From the NCBI GenBank assembly GCA_035553375.1, contig DATNCY010000320.1:1-64000 (forward strand): a stretch of 64,000 nucleotides of DNA, given 5' to 3'. Each line of letters starts with the position of its first letter. Positions within the stretch are counted from its first letter, which is position 1. Made by a program: the position numbers and the translations under genes. Origin of the DNA: JAJPHU01 sp035553375 (GTDB lineage Bacteria; Planctomycetota; Planctomycetia; Gemmatales; Gemmataceae). Below the pieces are notes generated by a model. It worked only from the letters and a program-made list of their open reading frames with translations, was not told where the DNA came from and did no database searches. Shown piece by piece: positions 7,656 to 16,608 of the stretch.

Positions 7656-9920
7656 ATGGATAAGCCGATCGTGCCGCCCACACCCACTCGTGGCCTGGCT
7701 TCGTATACTTGGTGGCTGGTTCTCTGTCTGGTCGGCCTGGATTATTTCAGCACGCTGGCTTATTTGCCCTCGATGGCCGTGGACAGGGCCACGCGCGATT
7801 TCGCGCCGCTCACCGCCCTTTTAGTGGTGCTCGTCACGCTGTTCGTGGCGCTGCCGATCTATCTCTATGTCGTCGGTCGCTCGCCGAACGGTTACGGCGT
7901 GACGGGATTGCTGGAAAGCCATTTTCGCGGATGGAGCGGCAAACTCCTCATCCTCTTTCTGCTCGGTTTCATCGCCGCCGATTTCGTCATCACCCGCACG
8001 CTGTCCACGGCCGACGCCTCCCTGCACCTCATCCACAATTCCTACTGGCAAGCCCACGCCGATTGGATGACGCAAGCGCGGGAATCGTTGCGTGCGTCCC
8101 TGCCGGCGAGACTCCAAGGAGAAACCGCCAATCAAGTACTCGACTGGTGGAACGAACAACTCACCGTGACCGTGATCCTCTCGGTCCTCGGTTTCGTTTT
8201 GTATTTCTTCCTGTTGCGTGGTTTCACGCGCGGCTTCATGATCGCGGCCGGCGTTATCGTTAGTCTCTTCGTTGCGCTCAATGGCGTGGTTATCGTCAGC
8301 AGCATTCTTTATCTAATCCATCATCCCGATTACATCGCCAACTGGGAATTTTTTCAGGAGGTGGCCCACGACCAAGACACTATCGCCCTCACCTTCTATC
8401 TGGCCTATAGCGCCTTCCGGTACTTCCCTCCGTTAGCCTTGGGCCTAGGTGGTTTTGAACTGAGCATGGCAAGCGTCGGTCTGGTGCGTGGCTGGTCGGG
8501 AGACGATCCGGCGCAGCCGCGCGGCCGCATTCGCAATGCGCGCAAGCTCCTCATTGCGGCTGCTTTCCTTATGAGTCTATTCCTGTTTGGCTCCGTGCTG
8601 TCGGTCACGCTTTTGGTGCCCACGAAGGATCTCAAGGGCGATGGCCCCGCGCACAACCGCGCCCTGGCTTACCTGGCTCACGGAGGTTCCCTTCAGCCGC
8701 CTGGCCACGATCCGAACGCCCCGCGCGGCCCACGGCCGGAGGATTTCGACGAGCTTGAGGAGATGCCGGCTGGCCCGGCCGAGCCGGCGAAGGACATCGA
8801 ATCGACGGAAAAGCCGGCAGCCGCCGGACCAACCGCGGCCGATCTCAACCCGCTGTTCGGCCCCGCCTTCGGCACGCTTTACGATGTCAGCGCCCTTCTC
8901 ATTCTCTTCCTGGCCGGGGCCAGCGTGACCATCAGCCTGCGCGATCTCCTGCCGTACTACCTGACGCGCTACGGCATGGAAATGCACTGGGCACGCCGTA
9001 CCGGTCTCCTGCTGCACCTGTTTAATCTAATTATTCTCGTCGTCATCCTCTATTTTCACGCCAGCGTGTCTCACCAGCAGGGTGCTTATTCCACGAGCGT
9101 TCTGGTGCTGCTCGCCAGCGCTGCTCTCGCCGCGATCGTGGATCTCCGCGCGCGCCGGCGGCGTTCGTTCTGGCTCCCGCTGGTCACCGCTCCGTTGTTC
9201 CTCGCCTGTGCATTCTTCCTTCTGATGATCGTTCTGCCTCTTCCCTTCGCCACCCCGTCATGGCTGCGGTTCAACGATAATCTGTTGAATCTCTTCACGG
9301 CCGTTATTTTTAGTCGAGACGAAGCCGGCCTCGTGTGGGAAAGCCCAGCCGGCGCGGTCATCGCGCTGCTGTTTGTCGCCGTGATCTTTGTCCTGGCAGG
9401 CGTATCGCGCTGGTGGCGCAGCACGGAACTGCGCTACCAGGGATTCACTTTCGACGACGACCATTCGGGAACCCGCTGGGAAGAGATTCGCCAACTCGAA
9501 TTTCAAGTGTTGGTGCCGCACCGCCCCGATCATCGTTCGCTGGCGGAGAAAGACGCCGACATACGCGCACGCCATCGCCTGGCGTCGGATGTGCCGATCA
9601 TCTTCATCGAGGCGGAGCTAGGCGATCCGAGCGATTTCCATAACGAACCGCTCATGCGAATCGTCCAGGACGGCGGTATGGAAGTGATTCGCGTATCGCA
9701 CTGCGCCTCGATCGCGCATGTGGTGGCCGCGATCGCCCTGGAGTTCGCGACGGTCGGCCGGCCGCCGGAGATTCATTTCGCCTGGTCGGAGGAATCGCCG
9801 TTGGCCTCCAACCTGCACTTCCTGTTGTGGGGCGAAGGAAACATTCCGTGGATGGTCCACGCGCTCATTCGCAAGACCGAAGCGGAGGCCGCGCGCCGGC
9901 CGCGCGTCGTGATCGGATGA
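7656..9920 (+). CDS. APC-superfamily transporter, KimA-like
   Basis: A 754-residue integral membrane protein with about 12 hydrophobic segments. It opens with LVGLDYFSTLAYLPSMA, resembling the G-x-DY-x-ST-x-AYLP signature of KimA-type transporters (potassium/proton symport) and related amino-acid permeases. A charged, Pro-rich loop (about 345-395) separates the two halves. A soluble C-terminal domain of about 170 residues (from ELRYQGFTFDDDH) carries IIFIEAELGDPSDF and MRIVQDGGMEVIRVSHC, like the cytoplasmic domain of KimA-type proteins. Such domains may gate transport by binding a nucleotide, which is known of the family and not shown here. The ATG follows GACGAAAGG. Substrate (K+ or amino acid) is undecided. 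Confidence 0.8.
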   Translation: MDKPIVPPTPTRGLASYTWWLVLCLVGLDYFSTLAYLPSMAVDRATRDFAPLTALLVVLVTLFVALPIYLYVVGRSPNGYGVTGLLESHFRGWSGKLLILFLLGFIAADFVITRTLSTADASLHLIHNSYWQAHADWMTQARESLRASLPARLQGETANQVLDWWNEQLTVTVILSVLGFVLYFFLLRGFTRGFMIAAGVIVSLFVALNGVVIVSSILYLIHHPDYIANWEFFQEVAHDQDTIALTFYLAYSAFRYFPPLALGLGGFELSMASVGLVRGWSGDDPAQPRGRIRNARKLLIAAAFLMSLFLFGSVLSVTLLVPTKDLKGDGPAHNRALAYLAHGGSLQPPGHDPNAPRGPRPEDFDELEEMPAGPAEPAKDIESTEKPAAAGPTAADLNPLFGPAFGTLYDVSALLILFLAGASVTISLRDLLPYYLTRYGMEMHWARRTGLLLHLFNLIILVVILYFHASVSHQQGAYSTSVLVLLASAALAAIVDLRARRRRSFWLPLVTAPLFLACAFFLLMIVLPLPFATPSWLRFNDNLLNLFTAVIFSRDEAGLVWESPAGAVIALLFVAVIFVLAGVSRWWRSTELRYQGFTFDDDHSGTRWEEIRQLEFQVLVPHRPDHRSLAEKDADIRARHRLASDVPIIFIEAELGDPSDFHNEPLMRIVQDGGMEVIRVSHCASIAHVVAAIALEFATVGRPPEIHFAWSEESPLASNLHFLLWGEGNIPWMVHALIRKTEAEAARRPRVVIG

Positions 9921-10323
9921 ACTTTTGAAGACAGGATACACCGGCGATCAGAGCGGCCAGGAGGCTGCTCAGCAGTCGCCGATGGAAAAGGTTATGCGCG
10001 GATGTGGAAGTTCTCGTCGTTCAAACAGAACAATTTAGTTCCATCTGTGGATACGTGGACGGATTTGCACAAAGGCGGGTAAGTAGTCAAGAATAAAAAA
10101 GGGGGCAAAGGAGAAAAAAATGCCGATGGCGCAAGTAGGATAAAATCAAGAACTTGGGTCGGACATCACGCCGATTGCGCAAAAAGCCGCGTTGGAGAAG
10201 CAGCGAATTTTTGCTTGACGCCCACGAGACACCCGAACAAACTAGACAGCTGAAAGCTGTAGAATAACTTGTTCGGCGAAGGAGAGATTCTGGGCCACCA
10301 GTTTTTCGGGAGGCGGTGCTTCC
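9921..10323. other. Intergenic leader with no recognised gene
   Basis: About 400 bases of lower G+C than the neighbouring genes. A minus-strand open frame across it and the next gene has no protein-like features. A possible -35 (TTGACG at 10215) precedes a nested stem-loop listed separately. Confidence 0.5.
10234..10275 (+). promoter_or_regulatory. Nested stem-loop in the leader of the zinc-ribbon membrane protein
   Basis: The outer stem CGAACAA (10234-10240) pairs with TTGTTCG (10269-10275). The inner stem ACAGCT (10246-10251) pairs with AGCTGT (10255-10260) across GAA. It lies about 50 bases before the ATG and downstream of a TTGACG box, so it could form in the 5' UTR. A regulatory role is inference. 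Confidence 0.4.
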
Positions 10324-10746
10324 ATGTCCATTATCTTCAAGTGCGAGTGCGGGCGAGACTATGAACTGGAGGATGAGAATACTCCCCGCACGATTCACTG
10401 CTTGATCTGTAAACGGCCCATAACCGTGCCCGTCAAGTCGCGGCCGGAAATCCCATCTGCGGTAACTACTACCGGCGTCCAGAGTGTACCAACTGACCCA
10501 CACCCTCAAGTGGACTCCGCAGCCTCGCGCTCAGATCTCCCCAGCGAGTCCCCCCGCATAAAACGGGGCTTCAACCTAACCGACCTAGCTCTCGCAGGCG
10601 GCGGTATCCTGATGGTCGCGGCCTTCCTCTGGTACTTCGTCGGGTATAGGATCTTCGGCGGTGAGCGGCTTTACCCAGCAGGGGTGTTATTCCTGACGGG
10701 ACTCCTCTTCATAGTGAGAATCATGATGAGAGACATGCAGAACTGA
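10324..10746 (+). CDS. Small zinc-ribbon membrane protein, unknown function
   Basis: A 140-residue protein. Residues 1-35 contain a zinc-ribbon-like pair of motifs, CECG (7-10) and CLIC (27-30). A Pro/Ser-rich linker follows, then two hydrophobic segments (about 82-104 and 112-130) separated by YRIFGGERLYP. This layout of N-terminal ribbon, linker and C-terminal TM pair is common among uncharacterised planctomycete proteins; another gene in this window (40521-42218) starts the same way. The ATG is ten bases after GGAGG. It is flanked by its own long leader and a GC hairpin, suggesting a monocistronic unit. No enzymatic motif is visible. Confidence 0.7.
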   Translation: MSIIFKCECGRDYELEDENTPRTIHCLICKRPITVPVKSRPEIPSAVTTTGVQSVPTDPHPQVDSAASRSDLPSESPRIKRGFNLTDLALAGGGILMVAAFLWYFVGYRIFGGERLYPAGVLFLTGLLFIVRIMMRDMQN

Positions 10747-10762
10747 GAGTCTGTCCCGAAAG

Positions 10763-10794
10763 CCCCTCTCCCCCTGTACTCCGGGGGAGAGGGG
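10763..10794. repeat. G/C-tract hairpin (family D) after the zinc-ribbon gene
   Basis: Perfect 12-base arms CCCCTCTCCCCC (10763-10774) and GGGGGAGAGGGG (10783-10794) with an eight-base loop, 16 bases after a stop codon. No T-tract follows. It resembles the C/G-tract palindrome inserted in the altronate dehydratase-family gene. Confidence 0.75.
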
Positions 10795-10843
10795 TTGGGG
10801 TCACGAGGCGAATCTTTCGACGCGGCGAACTCAACCGTGCTTT

Positions 10844-11164
10844 TTAACCGTGCCTCTTCTCTGTTGCCAGCGCCGCTTCCACACCGAAGGTTTGCACCAG
10901 ATCCAACGCCGCCGCACGCAACGTCATCTGCTGTAGTTGCGCCCACAGATCGATCACGTCGCCCGCCTGGCCGCAACACGACGCGAAACAGTGAAACACG
11001 TTCTCCTCCAGATTCACGCTAAATGTGCGATCGCGGCCATCGCCCCGATACAGCGGGGCAGTCACCACGACATGTCCGCAGCGTGAGGTGTCGATGCGGA
11101 CGGGGTGGTTGTTTGGGTTTGTTGTCGAGGGCGGTTGCGTGTGGTTGGTGTTGGCTGTTAGCAT
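10844..11164 (-). pseudogene. Primase-like CHC2 zinc-finger fragment, probably degraded
   Basis: A 106-residue frame contains FSVNLEENVFHCFASCCGQ and GDVIDLWAQLQQM, which closely match the CHC2 zinc-binding region of DnaG-like primases carried by plasmids and integrative elements. The expected first metal-ligand motif (C-P-x-H before the GDG turn) reads APLY here, so the zinc site looks broken. No TOPRIM or helicase domain follows and the frame ends after VQTFGVEAALATEKRHG. It is therefore most likely the remnant of a larger mobile-element gene. A short functional DNA-binding protein is the alternative. Confidence 0.5.
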
Positions 11165-11592
11165 GGGATCTTCGGAATGGTGTAGGGTTGCGGTGCCCTA
11201 GCCGCGAAGCTCCTCCGTGGCTGTCGGACGTTGAGGAAGCTTGTGATGAGAGGTCGTGGCCGCAAGATGTAACGAGCTTCTGCATCCGGCGCGGAGGGGC
11301 CAATCTGTAGCAAGAGGTCGCACCTCAGCAGACCGAAAGACCTCCCGCGACTCCTCAACAGAGGATACTTCCGGCAGGGTGCCGGCCATAAAACAGAACA
11401 TACAAGCAGACCGGGCGGCCATGACTGTGATTCGAGCTATTACGTCAACCCCGGCCGCCCGGCTGCTGAGTTGTGTCGTTTGGGAACCGGAGGACAATCA
11501 ATCAACGGTATCATGCCTGGTCTTTTGTCTTTTGTATTTTTTCCGTGTTTTCCGTGTTTTCCGTGGTGAAAGGTTTTTATTTGCAAGACGGG
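11165..11592. other. Intergenic stretch before the ETF-QO-like gene
   Basis: No credible gene is seen. It holds an inverted repeat CCGGGCGGCC (11411-11420) / GGCCGCCCGG (11453-11462) and, near the end, three direct copies of TTTTCCGTG (about 11540-11566). That pyrimidine-rich tract translates in frame upstream of the real start and makes the downstream frame look 40 residues longer than it is. Confidence 0.5.
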
Positions 11593-14500
11593 ATGAGTTT
11601 CGCTCAGTACGACGTGGTCGTCGTGGGCGCTGGCTGCGCGGGGTTGACGGCGGCCATCGGGTTGGCGCGGGCCGGCTTCGCGGTGGCCATCGTGGAAGCC
11701 TCCGAGGTGGGCGGCGGTAATGGCATCGGCGGTGTTTGCTTCGCCGAGAATCTGGCTCATGCCGACATCCTTGGCTTTGAGGGCGTCGAAGCGCTGGCCT
11801 GGGAGCGCCGGCTGATTGAACGCGGCAGCTTCGCCACCGACGGACGCCGTCTCGTCGGCAACGTCTACCGCGATCCCAAGGCGTTTCGCCACTGTTACAC
11901 GGTGCTGCGATCGCGCTTCGATCCTCACCTGGCACAGATTGCCGTGAAGCACGGCGTCACATTGCTGGCGGAGACTCTTGTTGAAAGCCTCATCCGCGAT
12001 GGCCGGCGCGTCATCGGCATTGCCACCTCACGCGGTCCTTTTTATAGCAATCTCGTCTTTCTCGCCGAGGGCGATGCCGGCCATCTCGTCAGCCGCGAGG
12101 GATTTGATCGCTCCAGCGATCCGCGTGACGTTCCGGCTTTTCTCTACAGTCTTCAGCAAGTCATCGATCTGCCGGCCGGCGCCATTGAAGAGTGTTTCCA
12201 CGTTGGGCCGGAAGAGGGCGTTGCCTACGATTTGCTGTTGCGCAATCACGGCAGAATCCCACTCAATGCACGCGGCTTCGTTTGCGGCAATCGCCAGAGT
12301 TTGACGCTGAACGTCACACTGCCGGCCGAGAACTTGTCTCAACATTTCGAGGGCGAACCGCGACAACTGCTGGACTGGTTCGCGGACATGCCGGCGCTTC
12401 GGCCGTGGTGGCGCGACGGCCGGCGCGGTGCGTGGACGGTCAAACTGCTCCGTGCCGGTGGGCCGCGCGACATTCCTTATCTCATCGAGGACGGTTTAGC
12501 CATCGGCGGCGCGGCGGCGGGGTTGGGCGTCGATTTCCCGGTGATGAATCTATCGGGGCCGGCCACGGCCACGGGCCTGCTGTTCAGCCAGGCGGCGGCG
12601 CGCATTCGCGCCGAAGGCGGCGACTTCAGCCGCGCGCAACTCCAGCGTCATTACCTCGAACCGCTGCAACAGACGCGCTACTGGCAGGACATGGAGTTTT
12701 TGCAGCGCTGGCCGAGCTACGTCAAGAAAACCCATGTCTTGTTCGATCGGGAACTGGACCTGCTCCTGGATTCGTCAGCCGTTTGGTCGAGTCCGCGTGG
12801 CTGGCTGCCGAGGAAACTACTCGGCTGGTTCCTTGTCCTGGCGCGTGTTCCCTGGTCCCAATGGGGTGAATGGCAAAACGACATCCTTCAGATGGGCCAT
12901 GCGCTGCGTTTGCGCGACGTGACGACACGACCGGCGCTGGCGCGAGTCCTCCTCGATGGCGCGCTCAATGCGTTCCGCGATCTGGTACGTCGGCCGCGGC
13001 TGCATCTTCCGCCGAGCGGAGAGTTGCGTGTTCACTTTCATTCGGCGGATGACGAGGGTTCCGCGAATACGACGCCGCGCCTCGTGCGTCGATGGTTCGG
13101 CCGATTTCGGCCGGTGCTGGCCTCGGCCGGTCGCATTCTCTATCGCAATGGTGACACGCCGTTGTCAGTGAAATTGACCGGCATAGTCGAATTGCTCGTG
13201 CGGCAAATTAACCTGCTCGACTTGCTGGTTCTCGCGGCCCTGGCTTTTCTGGCGGTGATCGCCAGTATCTCGCGGACGGTGGCGACATACCTGTTTCGCT
13301 GGATGCGCCGGCGGCGCAGTGAAGCGATCGTTCTCGAAAAGTCAGCGGCCGTTGTTTCCTCCGAGAGAGAGAAAACCGGTCCAACCTCGCGCGCTACTGC
13401 CGCGAAGTCGTCTCCTTGCATCCATATTGTGGGGAAAACGACGCAGCCGCGACAGCAGGCGGCTGCCGTGCATCGATTGCCGCACATTTGTCCTACCGGC
13501 GTGTTTGAGATACAGGGAGACCCATCCCAGACCGTGCAAGTGATCGTTCACGGCGACAGGTGCATCGACTGCGAGGCGTGTTGGCGGACCAATCCGTTCG
13601 TGGACTGGGGGCGCGGCGGACGGGTTCACCCCGCGATGTCTCGGCTCAACGATCCCTGGGAGATAGGCGTCCGAGATGATGCACTGGCGGATGCGGATGT
13701 ACGGGCCAGCGTGTCGAAGCTGCTCGATCAACTCGATCGCAAGCTCCACGAATTGGACGATGCCTTGACGGACGGCTCGGCCTGGGTGGATCGGGCACGC
13801 AGCGATCATCTTGAGATGTTGGCCCGCTATGCGCAGCAATTGGCAGTGCGCGTTCAAGAGGTGCTTGAGGAAAACAGCGAACGACTCGGCGCGGCGCGGC
13901 AACGGCTGCTGGAATTGGCGGCGGCCCTCATTGTCAAAACCGCGGAGCGGACCCATCGCGCATGGGATGGCCGATTCGCCTGGGCCATCGCCGAGGGCCG
14001 ACAACTACGTCAGCATCATCTGACCGGCTTGCGCCGGCTACTCGGAGAGAACACCTTCACCCAGCCCAGAGCGCCGGCGAAGGGTTCTTCCGATCCGTCG
14101 CCGGCGCTCCGGGCTGATTGGGTTTCGTCGCTGCCGTCGCTCGTGCCGGACGATGCCGCCGGCAAGCATTTACTGGCCGACATCGCGGCGCGTCGCTATG
14201 TGCTGGAGACGCTCGAACAGGTGTGGGCACCCGCCGATACGCTCGGTCATGCCGATCTGCTGGCGGCAGTGGCGAGGGAGGTTCGCGATGATTTGGCCGC
14301 GCAGACCGCTCTCCTTAACGACGCGGATGCAGCACGCGAGTCCGGCCGGCATCCGCTGCCGGAGGCGTATCGTCAACACGGTCCTCGATTGCTTGCGGAT
14401 GCGGAACAGACTCGCGCCCTTCTCGATGTTCCCGCTGACTGGCCCACGCTGGCCCAGCGCCGCGCGCTGGTGGCCGAGCGCGAAGAGATTCGCGAAGCCG

Positions 14501-15642
14501 AAGACCGTCTTCTCGCTCTGGCATTCGACGGGCGGAATGGTTCACGCGAACAGGCAGCCGAGATGGAAGTGAGTGCGGGATTCGCTCGGCAAGCGGCGCA
14601 TGTGCTGGCCAGCAAACTGTTGCTATTGCGGGCGCACGCACGACTGGAGGAAGGATTTGACGCGGAACTCGCCATGCCATTGCTGCGTGTGTGGCTCGAT
14701 TATGTGGCCACGCTATTCGACGAATTGGTTATTTTCGTGCATGAGGAGTTGCGCCCGTTGCCGAGGTCCAGCGATCGGCCGCTTGTCGAGTTGGGAGCCG
14801 GCCCGCCGCCGCGAACGCCGGCGGAATATCTCGCTGCTCCGGTATCGTACATGACCGGCGATTTCCTGCTCGCGCCGGTCGATCTGCTGCAACCGCGTCT
14901 GGTGCCCGAGATGGCGAACAACGGCGAGGCGGCAGACGATGCGACGGCGAACGACCTGCTCCGGATCGTGGCCGACCTCCGCGATTTTCCTCGCCGCAAG
15001 GTTCGCCAGGAGGAAACCCGGTATCTGGCGGAAGCGTTGGCGCGGGAGGTGATCGGTCGCCGTGCCCATCGGCAGACCCGATCGCTCGATCTTGAAACGG
15101 CCAGCGCTCGCCTGATCCTGGTCACTCTTCAGCAGGGCGGCGCCCTGGGCGAGCGCTGCGTCATTTTGCAGACGTTGGCCGGCGAGGTGGTGCCGCGCTG
15201 GCTGCGGGGCGGCGTGGAAACGCGCGTGCGGCATCTTGGGCGTGAGGTGTTGGAACTCGAAGCGCTCAAGGCGGACTTCCGGCAGCGACTGATGGCCGCC
15301 TGGCAGTTCTTCGGCGAGGCGCTGGGACGAAACGCCGAGGTGCAAGCGAGTTGTTTCGCGTTGGCCGAGGCGGCGGCCTGGCTGAAAGCCGCCGACAGCA
15401 CGCTTGGCCGGATGGCCTGGCTCACTCGGCTCTGTGAGGCCGAGGATCGCGAGGAACCTGCGGCGCGGCAGAATCTCGGCCGGCGTGTGCTGGCTCACTG
15501 TCATGCGGAGGTCCGCGATCGGCTCCATCGTTTCGAGGAAGATTTGGCGGCTCTGCGGCGCGGCTATTTCGCGCCGCACGTCCGCGCCGCTGCACTCCTC
15601 CTGGAATCCGAGCGCTCGCCGACGCGGCGCAATTTGGTGTAA
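11593..15642 (+). CDS. ETF-ubiquinone oxidoreductase-like flavoprotein with ferredoxin domain and long helical extension
   Basis: A 1349-residue protein. The ATG at 11593 was chosen because residues 6-24 (YDVVVVGAGCAGLTAAIGL) are the FAD-binding strand; the frame upstream is a low-complexity repeat. Residues 1-500 match FixC/ETF-QO flavoproteins, including the second FAD motif around EDGLAIGGAAAGLG. A hydrophobic segment (about 541-570, LLVLAALAFLAVIASI) suggests membrane anchoring. Four cysteines, C633 (HICPTGVFE) and C657, C660, C663 (CIDCEACWRTN), fit the ETF-QO [4Fe-4S] cluster. The known family role is passing electrons from ETF to quinone. ETF-QOs are usually 430-600 residues, so the final 660 Ala/Arg/Glu-rich residues are an addition; part may resemble acyl-CoA dehydrogenase helices. 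A palindromic repeat lies in frame at about residue 824. Confidence 0.8.
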   Translation: MSFAQYDVVVVGAGCAGLTAAIGLARAGFAVAIVEASEVGGGNGIGGVCFAENLAHADILGFEGVEALAWERRLIERGSFATDGRRLVGNVYRDPKAFRHCYTVLRSRFDPHLAQIAVKHGVTLLAETLVESLIRDGRRVIGIATSRGPFYSNLVFLAEGDAGHLVSREGFDRSSDPRDVPAFLYSLQQVIDLPAGAIEECFHVGPEEGVAYDLLLRNHGRIPLNARGFVCGNRQSLTLNVTLPAENLSQHFEGEPRQLLDWFADMPALRPWWRDGRRGAWTVKLLRAGGPRDIPYLIEDGLAIGGAAAGLGVDFPVMNLSGPATATGLLFSQAAARIRAEGGDFSRAQLQRHYLEPLQQTRYWQDMEFLQRWPSYVKKTHVLFDRELDLLLDSSAVWSSPRGWLPRKLLGWFLVLARVPWSQWGEWQNDILQMGHALRLRDVTTRPALARVLLDGALNAFRDLVRRPRLHLPPSGELRVHFHSADDEGSANTTPRLVRRWFGRFRPVLASAGRILYRNGDTPLSVKLTGIVELLVRQINLLDLLVLAALAFLAVIASISRTVATYLFRWMRRRRSEAIVLEKSAAVVSSEREKTGPTSRATAAKSSPCIHIVGKTTQPRQQAAAVHRLPHICPTGVFEIQGDPSQTVQVIVHGDRCIDCEACWRTNPFVDWGRGGRVHPAMSRLNDPWEIGVRDDALADADVRASVSKLLDQLDRKLHELDDALTDGSAWVDRARSDHLEMLARYAQQLAVRVQEVLEENSERLGAARQRLLELAAALIVKTAERTHRAWDGRFAWAIAEGRQLRQHHLTGLRRLLGENTFTQPRAPAKGSSDPSPALRADWVSSLPSLVPDDAAGKHLLADIAARRYVLETLEQVWAPADTLGHADLLAAVAREVRDDLAAQTALLNDADAARESGRHPLPEAYRQHGPRLLADAEQTRALLDVPADWPTLAQRRALVAEREEIREAEDRLLALAFDGRNGSREQAAEMEVSAGFARQAAHVLASKLLLLRAHARLEEGFDAELAMPLLRVWLDYVATLFDELVIFVHEELRPLPRSSDRPLVELGAGPPPRTPAEYLAAPVSYMTGDFLLAPVDLLQPRLVPEMANNGEAADDATANDLLRIVADLRDFPRRKVRQEETRYLAEALAREVIGRRAHRQTRSLDLETASARLILVTLQQGGALGERCVILQTLAGEVVPRWLRGGVETRVRHLGREVLELEALKADFRQRLMAAWQFFGEALGRNAEVQASCFALAEAAAWLKAADSTLGRMAWLTRLCEAEDREEPAARQNLGRRVLAHCHAEVRDRLHRFEEDLAALRRGYFAPHVRAAALLLESERSPTRRNLV
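14062..14116. repeat. Family A-variant palindrome inside the ETF-QO-like gene
   Basis: 19-base arms (CAGCCCAGAGCGCCGGCGA and its complement with one mismatch) with a 17-base loop. It is translated in frame as QPRAPAKG...PSPALRAD, a Pro-rich break in an otherwise helical region. A diverged relative with GAGCGCCGGCG cores lies at 51851-51912. Confidence 0.75.
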
Positions 15643-15672
15643 AATAGACGAACTGGTAAATCATTCTGTTAC

Positions 15673-15690
15673 TGTCTCGAAGACGAGACA
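15673..15690 (+). promoter_or_regulatory. Hairpin upstream of the 2OG oxygenase gene
   Basis: TGTCTCG pairs with CGAGACA across an AAGA loop, 15 bases before the ATG at 15706. It could be an operator-like palindrome or an mRNA hairpin occluding the start. No consensus is recognised. Confidence 0.35.
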
Positions 15691-15705
15691 TGGAACCATC
15701 CCGTC

Positions 15706-16608
15706 ATGCAACAGCCCTACATGATCGTCGAGCGTTTTTTCGACGAGGCCGACGCACTGCGTGCCGCCTTCGAGGCGCACTTCAAGGAACCTCGCGCCCA
15801 TTCTTCCCAACATCAAGTGTGGAACTACTGGTTCGTTCCCGAATTGTACATGTATCTGCGAACCAGTCCTGGGACAATTATACCGAATGCCCTGGTGGAG
15901 CGCTTTGGTCAGCGATTGAACGCCTGGGCAATGGCGACTCTCGGTTTGAGCAGCCGATCGAATCCCTGGCTGAGCCTGTACGTCAACGGCTGCGGACAGG
16001 GGCTTCATAACGATTCTCTCAACGGACAAATGGGCTACGTTTTCTCCATAACCAAGTGGGACGAGAAGAACTTTCTCGGCGGCGAAACCATCCTTTTTCA
16101 CCCGGAAAACTACTGGGAAAGCGAGCGCATCAAGACATCGGGCGCCGGCTCGGCCTTCTACGATAAGGTTCCCGCTCGCTTCAACCAACTCCTCGTTTTC
16201 GACGATCGAGTCATCCACGGCGTCCAACCGCTGCAAGGCACGATGGACCCTCTCGCGGGTCGTCTCGTCCTTCACGGCCACCTGAAGGCGGAGGGTGGCA
16301 TCCTGAACGGTGCCTTGTCCGGGGATGCCGTTCTCAACGCACTGACCCCGACCCTGGATAAGGTCCGGGTATTGACTCAGCAACACGCCCCCTTATTTCA
16401 CGGCTTCACGACCCTACGAATGGCGATTCAACCGGAGGGCCGCGTCGCGTCGGTGCAGTGCCTGTGCGACCGTATTCTGCCTCTGTCTTCCGATAAAAGC
16501 CAACTCGAACCGTTCAGGCAACAACTCGTGCAGCTGCTGTCTTCCGTCCTCTTCCCCTCCGCGCAGGAGGCGAGCGAACTCACTTTGCCTGTCTTTGTCG
16601 GAAGCTAA
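15706..16608 (+). CDS. 2-oxoglutarate/Fe(II)-dependent oxygenase
   Basis: A 300-residue protein with a complete 2OG-Fe(II) dioxygenase facial triad: H101 and D103 in GLHND, H171 in DDRVIHGVQPL, and R186 in AGRLVLHG as the 2-oxoglutarate-binding arginine. The double-stranded beta-helix strands NPWLSLYVNG and LGGETILFHP surround the triad. The family hydroxylates protein or small-molecule substrates using oxygen and 2-oxoglutarate; the substrate is not predictable. The last 90 residues (from TTLRMAIQPEGRV) form an extra domain of unknown role. It is probably cytoplasmic, since no signal peptide is seen. A very long inverted repeat starts one base after the stop codon. Confidence 0.88.
   Translation: MQQPYMIVERFFDEADALRAAFEAHFKEPRAHSSQHQVWNYWFVPELYMYLRTSPGTIIPNALVERFGQRLNAWAMATLGLSSRSNPWLSLYVNGCGQGLHNDSLNGQMGYVFSITKWDEKNFLGGETILFHPENYWESERIKTSGAGSAFYDKVPARFNQLLVFDDRVIHGVQPLQGTMDPLAGRLVLHGHLKAEGGILNGALSGDAVLNALTPTLDKVRVLTQQHAPLFHGFTTLRMAIQPEGRVASVQCLCDRILPLSSDKSQLEPFRQQLVQLLSSVLFPSAQEASELTLPVFVGS

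Noticed and set aside
10087..10509. Minus-strand open frame of 140 residues
   Set aside because: Overlaps the more convincing plus-strand zinc-ribbon gene and has no motif or RBS.
11473..11592. N-terminal 40-residue extension of the ETF-QO-like protein
   Set aside because: It is a TTTTCCGTG repeat tract; the FAD motif needs only the ATG at 11593.
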